Assembly: GCA_910591455.2 (NCBI GenBank)
Contig: OU342806.1
Coordinates: forward strand, 8,608,275-8,672,274
DNA length: 64,000 nucleotides
From: Pholis gunnellus
Taxonomy: Eukaryota; Chordata; Actinopteri; Perciformes; Pholidae
Direction: 5' to 3'
The first letter of the stretch is position 1. Every line of letters starts with the position of its first letter. Below are positions 1 to 48,564 of this stretch, piece by piece. Under the pieces are notes generated by a model. It had not been told where the DNA came from, did no database searches, and saw only the letters and a list, made by a program, of their open reading frames with translations. The translations under genes were made by a program, and so were the position numbers.

Positions 1-975
1 GGAAACACACACACTATTAGAGGCATGCTGGGGTGTTTCCGTGGGACGGGGCAAAGAGCCGGACCGATAGGAATAGTGCAGCGGAGCCCGGGAGTGCACA
101 TGTGCTCGCCTGTGGGCAGGAATCTCAGATTCACTCCATGAGTCAGGGTCTAAACATCATTTCCATCCCAGGCAGCTGCCGTGGAAGTCTGAAAAATGAC
201 GGATAATCAACACTCCGCCACGTTTAAATGCTTTAGATCGGTTGGGGACATGAGCCTTGCTGTCCCGAGCCGGGCTGTCTCTAACATGATGAGGATATTT
301 TCAGCTCATTACTCTGGGGAGAGACGGTCGACCGGTTAACTGCTGGCTTGAAGTAAAGATTTCCATAACAATTTCTCGTTACATGCTCTAATATCAGAGC
401 ATGTAACGAGAACATTTTATGTATTTTTTCAACCTCTGGATTAGTGGATGATAAAGTAAACATTTGGCTCACAGGTGGGGTAAAAGAAGTGAAGTGTGAA
501 AGAGGGCTGTGAGGGATTTGGGCGGTTGACAAAGAAAGCTTTAGGTCGGGGGTCAGATACGGGCTGATGTCACGACAGGGTGCAGTTATAGTGACGGTTG
601 GGTGAGCTCTACTGACGACACACAACATTCCTCTGCCGAAACTACACTTTTACTCATCAAACATCCTTTCAGCTAGGAGTTGCTGAGCTGCCAATCACAG
701 GCATTGCCTCCAGGGTTTAACCAATGACTCTTTCCTACATGCCAGCGTTGCTTAGGAAGGCACGTCACGTAGCCTCAACCTTCAGTGATGATGCATGGAA
801 AAGTATGCACAGGACGACAAGTTTTTCAAGTTTGCGCACGTAACATCACGAAACCTCTTTTTTTTTTTTTGGTCGTTAGGCAGTTAGTAGGCAAATAACA
901 TCAACATAAACAGTTGTTTCAATCCATTTACAGTGAATCAGAGATGAGAAATGAGAGTACGACGCTCTTGTTTAC
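1..975 (-). other. abl2 intron 2, partial
   Basis: Non-coding sequence after the donor at 970-975. No SH3/SH2 exon is seen. It holds a perfect 17-bp inverted repeat at 373-412; otherwise nothing recognisable. Confidence 0.8.
373..412. repeat. perfect 17-bp inverted repeat (hairpin)
   Basis: The arm TTCTCGTTACATGCTCT at 373-389 is followed by a 6-nt loop and its exact reverse complement at 396-412. Confidence 0.9.
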
Positions 976-12114
<11,139 letters not shown>

Positions 12115-12650
12115 CCCGGTAGTTTGGTGTAAGGACGTTTGGGACGAAGCGAGCAAACCCCCTGCGCGCACCCCTGGCTCACATTCCCCCAAGCTGGAGC
12201 GGCCTGGCCCGAATAGTCTTCCTCAATCCCCTCCTCGCTCTTCTTCACCGAGCTCACGTATTAGCTCGCTTGGCTAGCCTGTTAAGCTAACGTTAGCAGC
12301 TATCGGTGAAACCCACCCACTCTACCTTTAAACAATAAAATCGCAACCCCGGCGTGTGACAGCGTTTGTCTATATCCCGGTGATCCAGATGGTATCGCGA
12401 CAGGAAATAACGGTTAAGCTGACGAGCGAGATTCGGTCAAATCTGGAGCTTTTCAGAATGGTTTTGCCGTTGTTCGGCCGCTACGCGCCCCCTCTGACGC
12501 CGCCATCTTTACCGCAGAATAGAAGATGTGTTGCACAAGGCGGGGGGTTCGATCCCCTGTCACCGTGATCCTCCACCTCTCCAGCACCCACACCAACCGG
12601 GTCCCAACAGTCCTCCAGCGGGGGGCGAGGGGGTCCGACGTGATCCCGCC
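12115..12650 (-). promoter_or_regulatory. abl2: abl2 5' UTR and CpG-rich promoter region
   Basis: Sequence upstream of the MGQQ start is strikingly richer in G+C and CpG than its surroundings, from about 11900 to 12650. It carries a YY1-type site at 12499-12509. No TATA box is obvious. The transcription start is not defined by sequence alone, and the region may extend a little further. Confidence 0.7.
12499..12509 (-). promoter_or_regulatory. YY1-type motif AAGATGGCGGC
   Basis: On the minus (sense) strand the text is AAGATGGCGGC, matching the strong YY1 consensus often found just around CpG-island transcription starts. Confidence 0.6.
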
Positions 12651-14885
12651 GTCCTTGAGAAAACCACTATTCAGCTATTGTTTTATCAAACCAGTGCTGA
12701 GTGTTAATATAAAACAATCAGTGCTTCAATACATTGTTTGAAATGATCTGCACTATAGAACTGTAACTGAGACAATATGGCCTGTATAGGTATGCAATTA
12801 TTTTAATAAATATACTCTGCAGATGTCAGACAGACGTTAGTCAATCAGTAATATAACTGGAATCATACGTGTAAATCATACTAATAAATAATACAATTTG
12901 TACATTGTACACCTATTTTTATACAGTATAAACTTGTATACAGCCACAGAAGTACTAAACAGTACTTAACTCATATTATATCTGATTATGTGCAAATCAG
13001 CTCTACAATAAGACTTATTACTAATTAATTGGCAGATTGTCCATTATATACAACATTTATTGTATAAAACCCATTTATAAAAGATGAACTTGAATAAAAG
13101 AGGTAAAGGGAACATACTTAATTTGTATTCTTATAATTTGGTCTTTAAAGAATGTGTGGGACATTCGCCTACATCTGGAGGCAGAACACACTCATTCATA
13201 ACATTGTCACATGACAATGATCTATTCAAGGCCAGAAGAAAAAGATCACAAGGAACACAAATATCACAGTAGACGCAGGCAAAAGCTCCACTCCCCAAAA
13301 ATAAGTATCTAATTTCAATAAATGGATGCCTGCAGCTTGGCTCTTTTAACTACTATAAATAGTATCCTTATTACCAACATCTTAAAGGCATAAAGCAAAA
13401 TAAAGGCTGCAGTCAAATGTGGAACACTCAAGGGTTACATAGTAGAAAGTACCACAGGGCATTCCAATATTTTTCATATTATCTGTACAACAAATAAGTT
13501 GCTGGTACTTGTGTTTGTTGATATACAATTTGTCAGGGACTCTGAGGAAGACTCTCTTGGTCCTCAACACAATTCACAGACACATTGAGCAGAGAAATAA
13601 AGCTGATTCTGTAAGAATCAAAAGTAAAATCCTTTAATACACTGCCACCTTGTGGTCATAAAGTTTTTGGGAATTGCTGACTTTTACCTCATATTGTGCA
13701 TCTAAGTATTCACAAGTATAAATATAGTCTCCCTGCATTGAAATACATCAGGATTGGCAACAATAACTGTGTGATTTCCTCAAAATAATACCAATGTGTA
13801 AACAGTTTCAAAACCACAGTAAATAAAAGCCCACTGAGCATATACATTCCTTCTTCCATTAGTTTGAACTGGAGATTACTGTTCTGTAAAAATATTTATG
13901 ATTCAAACAACAAAACACTGTTATTTCATGTACTCTGTATCGCAATCTATTGCCCCAACTGCTTATCAAGTATCATTACTATTTCAATCTTATAACATTC
14001 AAGCAGCCAGCTAAGTTATTCTGTAGCGATTTCACCTTCACATAGGTCATGACCAAACTAAAACATCATTTAGGTTCACACAGGAAACTCTCTATCCACG
14101 ACGCTAGATGTATGTTCAAACTAGTTCAATTAAAAATACTCAAACCATCAAAAGATTACATTCAGCAGTCAGCATATACGTATATTACCTCCATACAGCA
14201 TAATTGTCCTGTCTATTTTGTAAAAACATGTTTTCTGAAGTTGAGCATCAGGAGTTTTTATTTGTATAGTTTCAGATTCACTATGAAATAATTTCCCAAC
14301 TATATCAATGTGTCCAAAGCCACCCTGATTTTCTGTGAACTGAACTGCAACCTTGAAGCCATAATACCGAGGCCACAGTTCCTCATATATTTACACAAAA
14401 CATCAAACATTGACCATGTTTCAAAATAAATCTTTTCGGCAGTGAAGAAAAACCAACATTGAAAGGTTTTCCAAAACATTTTGAAATTGTATTTGCAGAC
14501 TTTGTTAAATATTAACCATTACTGCATACGTGAATGAATGATGTATGTAAAGTGTATTTCTTTGTATTACGCTGCCGCGTCATATTGGCACAAGGTTTCA
14601 CAGTTGATCGAGGCAAAGTAATGGGAGTACATCCGAACAATAAATAGTAAATTAAAATATAAGAGTTTACGTGGGATTTTATGTGAACATGTAATTTTGT
14701 AGGGTTTGTTTTTGAAAACATAAAACAAGCATGTACGGCATTACTGTGACTTTTCTGTTCGAGTACAGAACATTTTGGCACTGAAACAAAACAAACTAGA
14801 AAGATCAGAAATGATGACAGTAACACAAAGGCTGGTCAGATGTATTCTGATGAGTGATGATCCTCAGTAGTAGTCCAAACGTAGT
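12651..14885 (-). other. soat1 3' UTR and soat1-abl2 intergenic DNA
   Basis: AT-rich sequence with no supported coding region. The soat1 3' UTR starts below 14886. Minus-strand AATAAA signals occur at 14257-14262 and 13056-13061, so the UTR is probably 0.6-1.8 kb. The remainder up to the abl2 promoter shows nothing recognisable. Confidence 0.6.
14257..14262 (-). terminator. candidate soat1 poly(A) signal AATAAA
   Basis: TTTATT on the plus strand reads AATAAA in the sense of soat1, about 0.62 kb after the stop codon. An alternative lies at 13056-13061. Confidence 0.4.
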
Positions 14886-14963
14886 TCACAGCCTATCAGA
14901 GTCCTCCATCACGCCTCTCTGACAGCTCCAGGAGCGAGGCTTCAGTAACTCAAGGAATGAAGG
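14886..14963 (-). CDS. soat1: soat1 coding exon 15 (C-terminus, stop)
   Basis: Encodes FLELLKPRSWSCQRGVMEDS then DRL and TGA at 14886-14888. PRSWSC aligns with the PRSWTC end of SOAT1; the fish tail is longer. Confidence 0.93.
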   Translation of the reverse strand, partial: PSFLELLKPRSWSCQRGVMEDSDRL

Positions 14964-17900
14964 CTGAAATAAAAAAAAAAATAGAAAAAACGCATGAAGC
15001 TAAAACGGTGTTCATGCTCCAGGTTGGCAAAGCAAAAACTAACTTTCAGCTGAATTACTGAGGGGGTTACCTCCTTCAGAGGGCAGTAGCGCTGGGCATA
15101 CCACTCCTGGGAGTACAGGCAGATAATGACTCCCTGGCCCAGGAAGAGGGACGTCCACATGATTATGTTCCAGATGGGACCTTTCCTTTGGTCATGCAGA
15201 ATGAAGTTGAACATTACTGTGAGAGGGTGAGAAATGAAGATGCGGGTGAGAGCATAATGTAAAAAAAAGAGAGACATAATTCGACCACATTATTGTTTGC
15301 GTCACAACAGAATAATAATATGTATTCGATCTTGTCTCTTACTTCCAAAGCACATAAAGAGGCAGAAGAGGACGGGATAGAAGAAACCAAAGCAGACTGC
15401 AAGGATGTACTCGTGGACCACTGCAGACACTGTGAACACAAACAGCATGGCTACCGGTCTGAAACGCTTCTGAGAAATCTGGAATGACAACAAAGAAGAG
15501 AACGGGCAAGTCATTACAAAATAGTTAATAAATCCCTATAAACCTGACCTAATGCAGAATGCAGCTGGTGTTCTCTTAAAAAAAAAAAATATTGTATTAA
15601 CAGCAAAACCACTCACCCACAGAAAGTCCCAGTACACATAGTAGTACAGCCAGTCATGGACCACTACATTCCAAGTCCGATAGTAATTAGCAAAAGAGGT
15701 TGAGTTCCACCAATCCTGTCATGTCAAAATCAATGAAATCAAGTGTAAAGTACGACATAGGAACTTAATTTATAGTTTGCTCTGAACGGCAGCGACAGAT
15801 GAAGTACCTTGTAAAACATCCTGTCTGCAAATCGGAGCATCTCACCAAAAGCATTAAGCCAACAGTGGAGGAAGGCAAAGAACGCCAGGAAGAGAATCAA
15901 CGCTCCTGCAAATGAAGAAAGACGCACAAATGTTTTTTTTACTTTGAGACCGAGTGAGACTAAGGGGTGAATGAAAGGGCATTTGTGAATGAGGATGGCT
16001 GATCTTACCTGGCAAGATGGAGTTAAAGACACAGAGGACCATGGCCCTCAGGTCAAACAGCTGCAGACTGATGCTGCGGAACTGAGGGATGCACAGCCGC
16101 ACGAACACGTAATAGGCATAAAACATACAGCCGAGCACCTGTGGGGTGGGAATGGATGAAATAGTCAGAAAAAAAAAATGGGATAATATATCTTGTGCTT
16201 GCAATTTTAAATAAATGTGAAAGAGGTTGGTACCTGAAGTAACTTTGTGGCTACGTAGCCCCATCTGATCACTGGGTTCCTGCATTAAGTGACACACAAG
16301 GTTTTACCAAACACATGAGCGACTGCATGGAAAAAGACCCAAACAATGAAAAGGACCGTTCACCTGGGGTACTTGTCTCTGTAGACGAGTGTAGGTGCGA
16401 ACAGAAAGTAGAGATACTGAGAGACCTGAGGCACCACTGGGCTGGGGCCTAAAGAGGAAAGGAGAGACTGCTGATCAACAAAAGGAAACACGGTAGCTAT
16501 GAGAAAGAAAGACATTTTATGAAACAGCAAAAATAAGAACTGCACATTGATATGCAGAAAGTAAAAAGGAAGCGACATACTGGTCTTTTCTTTAGCCCAG
16601 GTCAGGACTCTTGGTACATTCTCCCTGACAAAGGAGTGAGCCTTCATCATTAGACGCACCTGGAATTAGACAAATAACAAAAAGGGACACAGGAGCTATT
16701 ACAACTTTTTCCACAGAGTCAACTTAAGAAGGGAAGGCACTTTACATTACATAATTTGTTACATAGAGATTTGAAAGAGATTTATATAAGTCAAGAAATA
16801 GGCAATAAACTGTTTCCGATTCTAACGCAACACACTAACTGTGGACCGCAGCCGTCCTCTACCTGTTCCAGGATGATGACGAAGCACGATGCAGGCGGGA
16901 AACTGTTGGTCACCACCACATATGTAGGCAGGAACCCCACACCCACAGCTTGGTAGAGCAGGAATACAGAGCCAAACAGCCAACTGCACAACCTGGGGTG
17001 AGGGTAAGACCCAGACTGGGTCTGCGCCCACAGGTGGAACAGCGAGTAAGGAACCAGCAACACAGAGAGGAACATGCAGATCCACGTGCACACCACCAGA
17101 GGGAACTGTCCAAACGCGTAGACCAGCAGGTCAAAGTGCAGCACCAGTCTGAGGCAAAGGAGATAAAGTAGAGAGGAGAAACTTCAAGGCTCTGCTCAAG
17201 ACAGATTATCTGACCAAGTGACTGATTACTTCCAACAAAAGCTGAATATAATCATAAGGCATTTGCAGTTTTCTACATTACCTGCCTTCATCAATGAAAT
17301 CTACCACCAGTGTACTGAGGATAAAGATGATGAGCAGGGCAATAAACATGTGGTAGATGGTCCTGATGTGGTTCACCTCAAACAGCTCACTGCAGAAAAA
17401 ACAGACAGCAGGCGATTAGGATCTGCACCGCGACACTGATGTTGACAAACAATCTTGAAGCAGCAGAAATCTAAATGAAGTGCAAATGTTTCATTACAAT
17501 ATTTGCATTTCTTTCCGATTAGTGTGTCACCCTTACTCTAAGAGGGACCGGCGACTGACAAACTCCTTGCCCTGGCCATGAGGAGGCCGGAAATACCTAA
17601 AAGAAAAAAACGGAGAGACATCGGTGACCAGCAAGTCTATTTTCCAGAGAGAAAACAGTGTGTGTGTGTGTGTGTGTATATGACCAAGAGAGCAATGGGA
17701 AAAGTGTGTCCTCTGTGCTGAAACTCCACACATCTGGTTTTTAGTGCAACTTTGCTCTGAAAGGCTGGTAGGAGTTGCGAGGCAGCACCTGAGTTTGCTC
17801 CTCTCCTTGTCAGACAGCGGCGGCGAGAAGGCAGCAGGAACCGGTGCAGGCTCCAGGATGGCCGACTCCTCGATAAGACTGTCCATGAAGTCATTGACCT

Positions 17901-19591
17901 GACTGTCGAGCTGATGCATCAGGTCACTCTTCAGGAACTGAGCAATAGAGCAAAAGACGCATGGAAGAGTCATCATTCATGGTCTGCAAGTACTTGATAA
18001 ATGTGGAATATGTTGGTGTCAAAAGGTGAGAAGAAAAAAATGTTTTCTCAAGTGTCCTTGAACCCACTGAAACACCCATCAGCAGTTGCTCTGGATAAAA
18101 GCATTAGCTAAATAGGTCAAATAAAAAATGTCTACAAAGTGTAAGAACCCATTAAATCATAAATAAACCCAACAAGTAAAGTGAGTGCTAAAAGACTACT
18201 ACTGACTGAAATATACTGTACGAATGCACTAGAAGTGTGTCAATCTAAACTAAAATATTGTATAATAAACATGAATTGGAGGAAACCTCAGATCACATTC
18301 TAAGTGGCCCATTCCAACATGCAGGTTGAGCCTTTTCTTAACCTAAATTACGGACTTACTGACCTCTGCTTTTCTTTTCAGTTGTAGCTTTTTGCTGATC
18401 ACCTGTTCCACTTCAATTGTTCCTGAAATTGCAAACGAGAACACGCTGAGCATATCCATCCATCCATCCATTATCTTTGACCGCGTATAGTCATCAATTA
18501 ACTTTGGCTGCATGTCTTTGGACTGTGGGAGGAAGCCAGAGAACCCGGAGAAAACAGTCTGAGCATATGATAAAATAAAATTAAAGAATTAGCCAAGTGC
18601 TCGGGACACACCCAAATTAACAACGGAGCGAACAGAGTTGTCAGGTTACCTCGCCTCCACCTGGTAAATGTAAACATCTATTCACACCACGTCTAACGTT
18701 TTCTAACGGAGACAGCGCATACAAAGCATTCACTCTGGTTTTACTGCTCACGTAGAACTAAAATCTGTTTTCAGTAACGAGTGCAGCCCAAATACAAACT
18801 ACTTTCTATTTGGAGATTGACATTTTTGAAAAGCGATGGAAATATTTGTTGCCAATAGTAGAGTACTTTACATTTTAGTCATAGTTGTAAAAGTGTAGCA
18901 GTCTGGGAAATAGCAGAAGTCATACGACAACCGTCTTTAGATCCAATGTTGCCAAATTCAAAACGAGACATACCTATGTCATCTATTTGACTACTGGGGT
19001 TAAGGTTATGATAGGTTATTAGACTCGACAGCTGTCTGATGACAAACAAGTTGGGAGAGTTTAATGCCGGTCACACAAACAGAGACAAGCAGCAGAAGCG
19101 CTCCACCCATCCGTAGACTACAGTATAGCAAAGAGGGGGGAAAAAAAGGCACTGAACGTGATAAATGACATTGTCACAACTGTTTGCACCTTCCAAAGAA
19201 GTGGTCAGTATTTTTATTCTAAATACAGAGAAGAGTTTTCCAAAGTTTCACAGTTAATGAACCGTCACTTCTTGATTGTCCTGCTTAACTAACTGTACCA
19301 CAGGTCACATCACGCTGCTTAATTAAAAGGACAGGCATCATCACATGGCATCTTCAGTGACTAATACATCCAGAGAAATATTATTGGAATTTAAAAAAAA
19401 ACTGGGGTTAAACCAACATGCACAATGCAAATAGAGATTTTCTTACCATTGCTGGTAACGTGGTTACCTCCATTGGCTTGCTGGTGTTCACCCCGATTAC
19501 ATTCCCCATTCAAAGAGCTGTCTACATCAGGGAAGAGGGGCGTCTGAGGGACGGCTCTGCAGCGGAGGACACTGTCCTCTCCACTCTCCAT
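14886..19591 (-). CDS. soat1: SOAT1 (sterol O-acyltransferase 1, ACAT1), complete coding region
   Basis: SOAT1 esterifies cholesterol with long-chain acyl-CoA at the endoplasmic reticulum and belongs to the MBOAT family. Fifteen coding exons join in phase to 567 codons plus stop (human SOAT1 has 550 residues). The family signature FYKDWWN spans the junction of exons 15808-15905 and 15617-15715. The catalytic His sits in VVHEY near 15413-15415. Several hydrophobic helices and the C-terminal MWTSLFLGQG and YSQEWYA blocks match the family. The N-terminus (MESGEDSV) is divergent and hydrophilic, as expected for this cytosolic segment. The start ATG is the second base of exon 2; exon 1 is non-coding. 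Being next to ABL2 argues for SOAT1 over SOAT2. All splice sites are canonical GT-AG and no disruption is seen. Confidence 0.97.
15071..15216 (-). CDS. soat1: soat1 coding exon 14
   Basis: Encodes IWNIIMWTSLFLGQGVIICL and YSQEWYAQRYCPLKE. 146 bp. Confidence 0.98.
15343..15478 (-). CDS. soat1: soat1 coding exon 13 (catalytic His)
   Basis: Contains SAVVHEYILAVCFGFFYPVL; the His of VVHEY is the invariant catalytic residue. 136 bp. Confidence 0.98.
15617..15715 (-). CDS. soat1: soat1 coding exon 12 (DWWN active-site block)
   Basis: Starts DWWNSTSFANYYRTWNVVVH; the Asn of DWWN is a conserved MBOAT active-site residue. 99 bp. Confidence 0.98.
15808..15905 (-). CDS. soat1: soat1 coding exon 11
   Basis: Encodes ALILFLAFFAFLHCWLNAFG and ends with MFYK, the first half of the FYxDWWN signature. 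98 bp. Confidence 0.97.
16009..16138 (-). CDS. soat1: soat1 coding exon 10
   Basis: Starts VLGCMFYAYYVFVRLCIPQF and ends VLCVFNSILP(G). 130 bp. Confidence 0.97.
16234..16279 (-). CDS. soat1: soat1 coding exon 9
   Basis: A 46-bp exon encoding NPVIRWGYVATKLLQ, in phase at both ends. Confidence 0.96.
16364..16448 (-). CDS. soat1: soat1 coding exon 8
   Basis: Encodes QYLYFLFAPTLVYRDKYP(R), a conserved MBOAT block. 85 bp. Confidence 0.97.
16581..16659 (-). CDS. soat1: soat1 coding exon 7
   Basis: Encodes VRLMMKAHSFVRENVPRVL, a strongly conserved block. 79 bp. Confidence 0.97.
16863..17148 (-). CDS. soat1: soat1 coding exon 6 (TM helices)
   Basis: 286 bp encoding several hydrophobic segments, from LVLHFDLLVYAFGQFP to FVIILEQ. 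PTYVVVTNSFPPAS aligns with the family. Confidence 0.97.
17282..17389 (-). CDS. soat1: soat1 coding exon 5 (TM1)
   Basis: Encodes ELFEVNHIRTIYHMFIALLI and the rest of a hydrophobic helix ending VDFIDEG(R). 108 bp. Confidence 0.97.
17537..17596 (-). CDS. soat1: soat1 coding exon 4
   Basis: Encodes YFRPPHGQGKEFVSRRSLL(D), matching the conserved RRSLLDEL block before TM1. 60 bp. Confidence 0.95.
17789..17937 (-). CDS. soat1: soat1 coding exon 3
   Basis: Begins FLKSDLMHQLDSQVNDFMDS and ends ERSKL(R); 149 bp, N-terminal cytosolic region. The donor GTGCTG is weak but in phase. Confidence 0.9.
18083..18113 (-). repeat. short teleost interspersed-repeat fragment
   Basis: GCTCTGGATAAAAGCATTAG is the reverse complement of the motif also seen at 31265-31380 (TTTTATCCAAAGCGACTTAC). 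Confidence 0.6.
18364..18422 (-). CDS. soat1: soat1 coding exon 2
   Basis: Encodes TIEVEQVISKKLQLKRKAE, a charged segment aligning with the region before the first membrane helix. 59 bp. Confidence 0.92.
18450..18550. repeat. LINE-like fragment in soat1 intron
   Basis: CCATCCATCCATCCATTATC is followed by GCATGTCTTTGGACTGTGGG and AGGAAGCCAGAGAACCCGGA, a well-known dispersed fish retroelement text. Family not assigned. Confidence 0.7.
19447..19591 (-). CDS. soat1: soat1 coding exon 1 (start codon, N-terminal cytosolic segment)
   Basis: The acceptor TTTCTTTAG is followed by A and then ATG at 19591. The exon is 48 codons plus one base and ends at NHVTSNG|GTAAGA. It is a hydrophilic, poorly conserved N-terminus. 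Confidence 0.92.
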
Positions 19592-20136
19592 TCTAAAGAA
19601 AAAAACAAAATCAGGGGCAACATTACCAAAGTAAAAAAAGTACCGCGTCTCGAGGACACACATACAGGAAGCGCATGCCACCACCGTATGGGTGAGAATG
19701 CAAAGTATGCGGACTGACAAACAAACTGAACCGAGTTGACAATCAAATCACTCTCACATGACACGGGACACACGCGGGAGATTAGCGGCTAACAGTTTAG
19801 TTAGCTCCCAATCAGCTGATAGCCGAAGAGACAGTAGCGTGACAGGCGGCGGTTCATTCATGAGCTAAATACACACTAACACCTGGTTCAAGTGGAGCCT
19901 CTTCCTGGCTGCTAGCACTGAGGTCTAGTCAAACTAGCTCACTTGTTGACGTCCGGGTCGTTAGCTGCGGAAAGAGGTTTGCAGAAAACGATGAAGGAAA
20001 TCTAAAAATGCTCTCCACCGACTTCCTGGTTACGTACTCACTTCAAACCGACCGGGTGCGTTCTTCTTGGTGGGTCGACCTCCGAAAACGCCGAGTTGAA
20101 ACTCCTTTAATCACAGCAGTCCGGGCTGCTGCTCAC

Positions 20137-20165
20137 CTTCCCCATTGTGTAAACAGAGGAGATGA
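20137..20165 (-). other. soat1: soat1 non-coding exon 1 (5' UTR)
   Basis: Minus-strand sequence ends ...CACAATGGGGAAG|GTGAGCAGC, a good donor at 20131-20136. A second strong donor (GTGAGTACG) lies at 20037-20042, giving an alternative longer exon 20043-20165. The 5' limit is estimated from the promoter elements. Exon 1 contains an upstream ATG. Confidence 0.55.
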
Positions 20166-20186
20166 TGAGCAGGACAGCCGCCGCTG

Positions 20187-20220
20187 ATTGGTCGAAAAGT
20201 CTCTCCTCCTTTTGACGTCA
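20187..20220 (-). promoter_or_regulatory. soat1: soat1 core promoter: CCAAT box and full CRE
   Basis: In the sense of soat1 a palindromic CRE, TGACGTCA (20213-20220), is followed about 20 bp downstream by a CCAAT box (20187-20191). Exon 1 begins about 20-50 bp further down. CRE plus CCAAT (CREB/ATF and NF-Y) is a standard TATA-less arrangement. Confidence 0.7.
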
Positions 20221-22070
20221 CCAACGCCCACAATGTTGACCATCGCTGACATTAGACAATAACTGATCAGTGGGCTTGATGACTAATCCAAAAAACTTGG
20301 CATGCACACCAAAAAATAAATGAAAAAATCACATTTTTTTAAATAATTTGCTTTTAGAATTACTATTTTTAATAACCACACAATCAACCAGACACTGGCC
20401 GAGCAGTTAAAAGTCTCTACATACGACTATTAACATATAATATAGGAATACTCCCACTGACTGTGCACTGTGTACATGACTCACACTGTATGCTGAACTA
20501 TGACATGGCTCCTGGTTTGCTGTGTGGTAATTTAGTTAAACACAACTTTATTTATTCTATTGGTTTATTTAACAGGGTCAGATGCTATTGATCAACAAAA
20601 AAAAAAAGAATTGTAATTTGGAACTGAGTTCAGGAATAGGCACCGTGTAGGCACACTTTCAGCTGAAATAATGAAGGCCTTAAAACTACATTTTGATACT
20701 GTTCAAGACAGGACTGAACTTATAATATCACATGATATTGTACGTTACTGGAACATATTCCCCCAAAAGGTTGACTTTTATCAAATTACCATACGTCTGA
20801 GGCAATGTGGCAATCGCCTGCTGTGCCTCTTTTCTCCCTAAATTCAGAGGTGTATAAAATATAGAAGCTACTTTCTCAAATTCAGAAAAAAACGTTTTAT
20901 ATTCAAGAGTAAAAGTAGAAAACATCAACTCAGTAAAAATAGCAAGTAAGTAAAGCATCATGGGTCGTACATCATAAATTGAACTGGTCTTATGAGCTGA
21001 GTGTGGCCAATACAACTAACTGCAAAGACACAGGGATGCATTTATAAAAATCCTTAACCACCGATTTGTTTTCAGTTGTGTTGTGCAAGATTAAATGACA
21101 AAAAAAGGATCTTTTGTGATTTTGTGAGGGAGGGGGTTAGGGGGTCTTAATATGCGTGTGGTAAAAGGAAGTCATATGGGACAGTTCTGTATAGTCTGGT
21201 GGAAGAGACTCTGTAACACAGGCCATTTCAGCTGCCTGGCTGCAGGCCTTTTCTGTCACAACAATGCCACTTTGTGATGTGTTCTGACACATGTGCACAA
21301 TCAAGATAGTCATAAGAAATTATCTTTAAATGTTGTTCCTCATATTTATGGGAACATTTGCTTTTGAACACCCTTGAACTTGAACTCTTGGGAAGTATTT
21401 AATACAACTCATCCTCTAAACACAATGAATGAAGCAAAAACATTTAACTATCGTTATGAATTCTGCGTAATTGTGTTTTTCATCATGACATGACAGCTTG
21501 GCATGTTCTGTGTCATACCTGGAACACTTTAATTTGATTGGCATTAGATCTCAAACTACACATTCTGTAGTTACATAAAAAAAGTATTGGGACAGCTTAA
21601 TGATCACGGAGGAAACAGCAAAATTCAAGAATTTATCCATTTTATATTGACCATCTACTGTATGGTACAGGCAGGCTACGTAAAAATACAACAGATATAC
21701 AACACATATCCCGATTTCATTTCACATGTTCAAAGTCATAATTGTATTTTGATAGTGCTGCATATCTTCCCCCTGTGAGGATGATTGAGACACAGATTGA
21801 GTTGTGATATAAACACTTTAAGTACATTTCATACAAACACATAAAATCAGGTGCTACATAAACATTTAAAAACAATTTATATAATGCTTCATATGATAAC
21901 ATCTAACAATGCAATAAATATAAACAAAAAACAGTACAGCAAAGACCAAATGAATCCTGACAAAATAGTACATGTAAAATACCGTGACATCATTTATCCC
22001 TGCTTTCTACATAAAAGAGATATTTACAGTTCATCGTGCAGGAACACACACAAACACACACACTCATAGG
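20221..22070 (-). other. collagen 3' UTR and collagen-soat1 intergenic DNA
   Basis: No coding sequence is supported. Minus-strand AATAAA signals cluster at 20547-20556 and 20564-20569, so the collagen 3' UTR may extend about 1.5 kb, almost to the soat1 promoter. Nothing else was recognised. Confidence 0.55.

Positions 22071-48564
<26,494 letters not shown>

Noticed and set aside
12535..12560. GGTTCGATCCCC resembling a tRNA B box
   Set aside because: No A box at the right distance and no cloverleaf; probably chance within the GC-rich abl2 promoter.
13635..13660. ACTGCCACCTTGTGGTCA, and a similar CTGCCATCTAGTGGTG at 27229
   Set aside because: Resemble common short repeat tails but are too short to call as elements.
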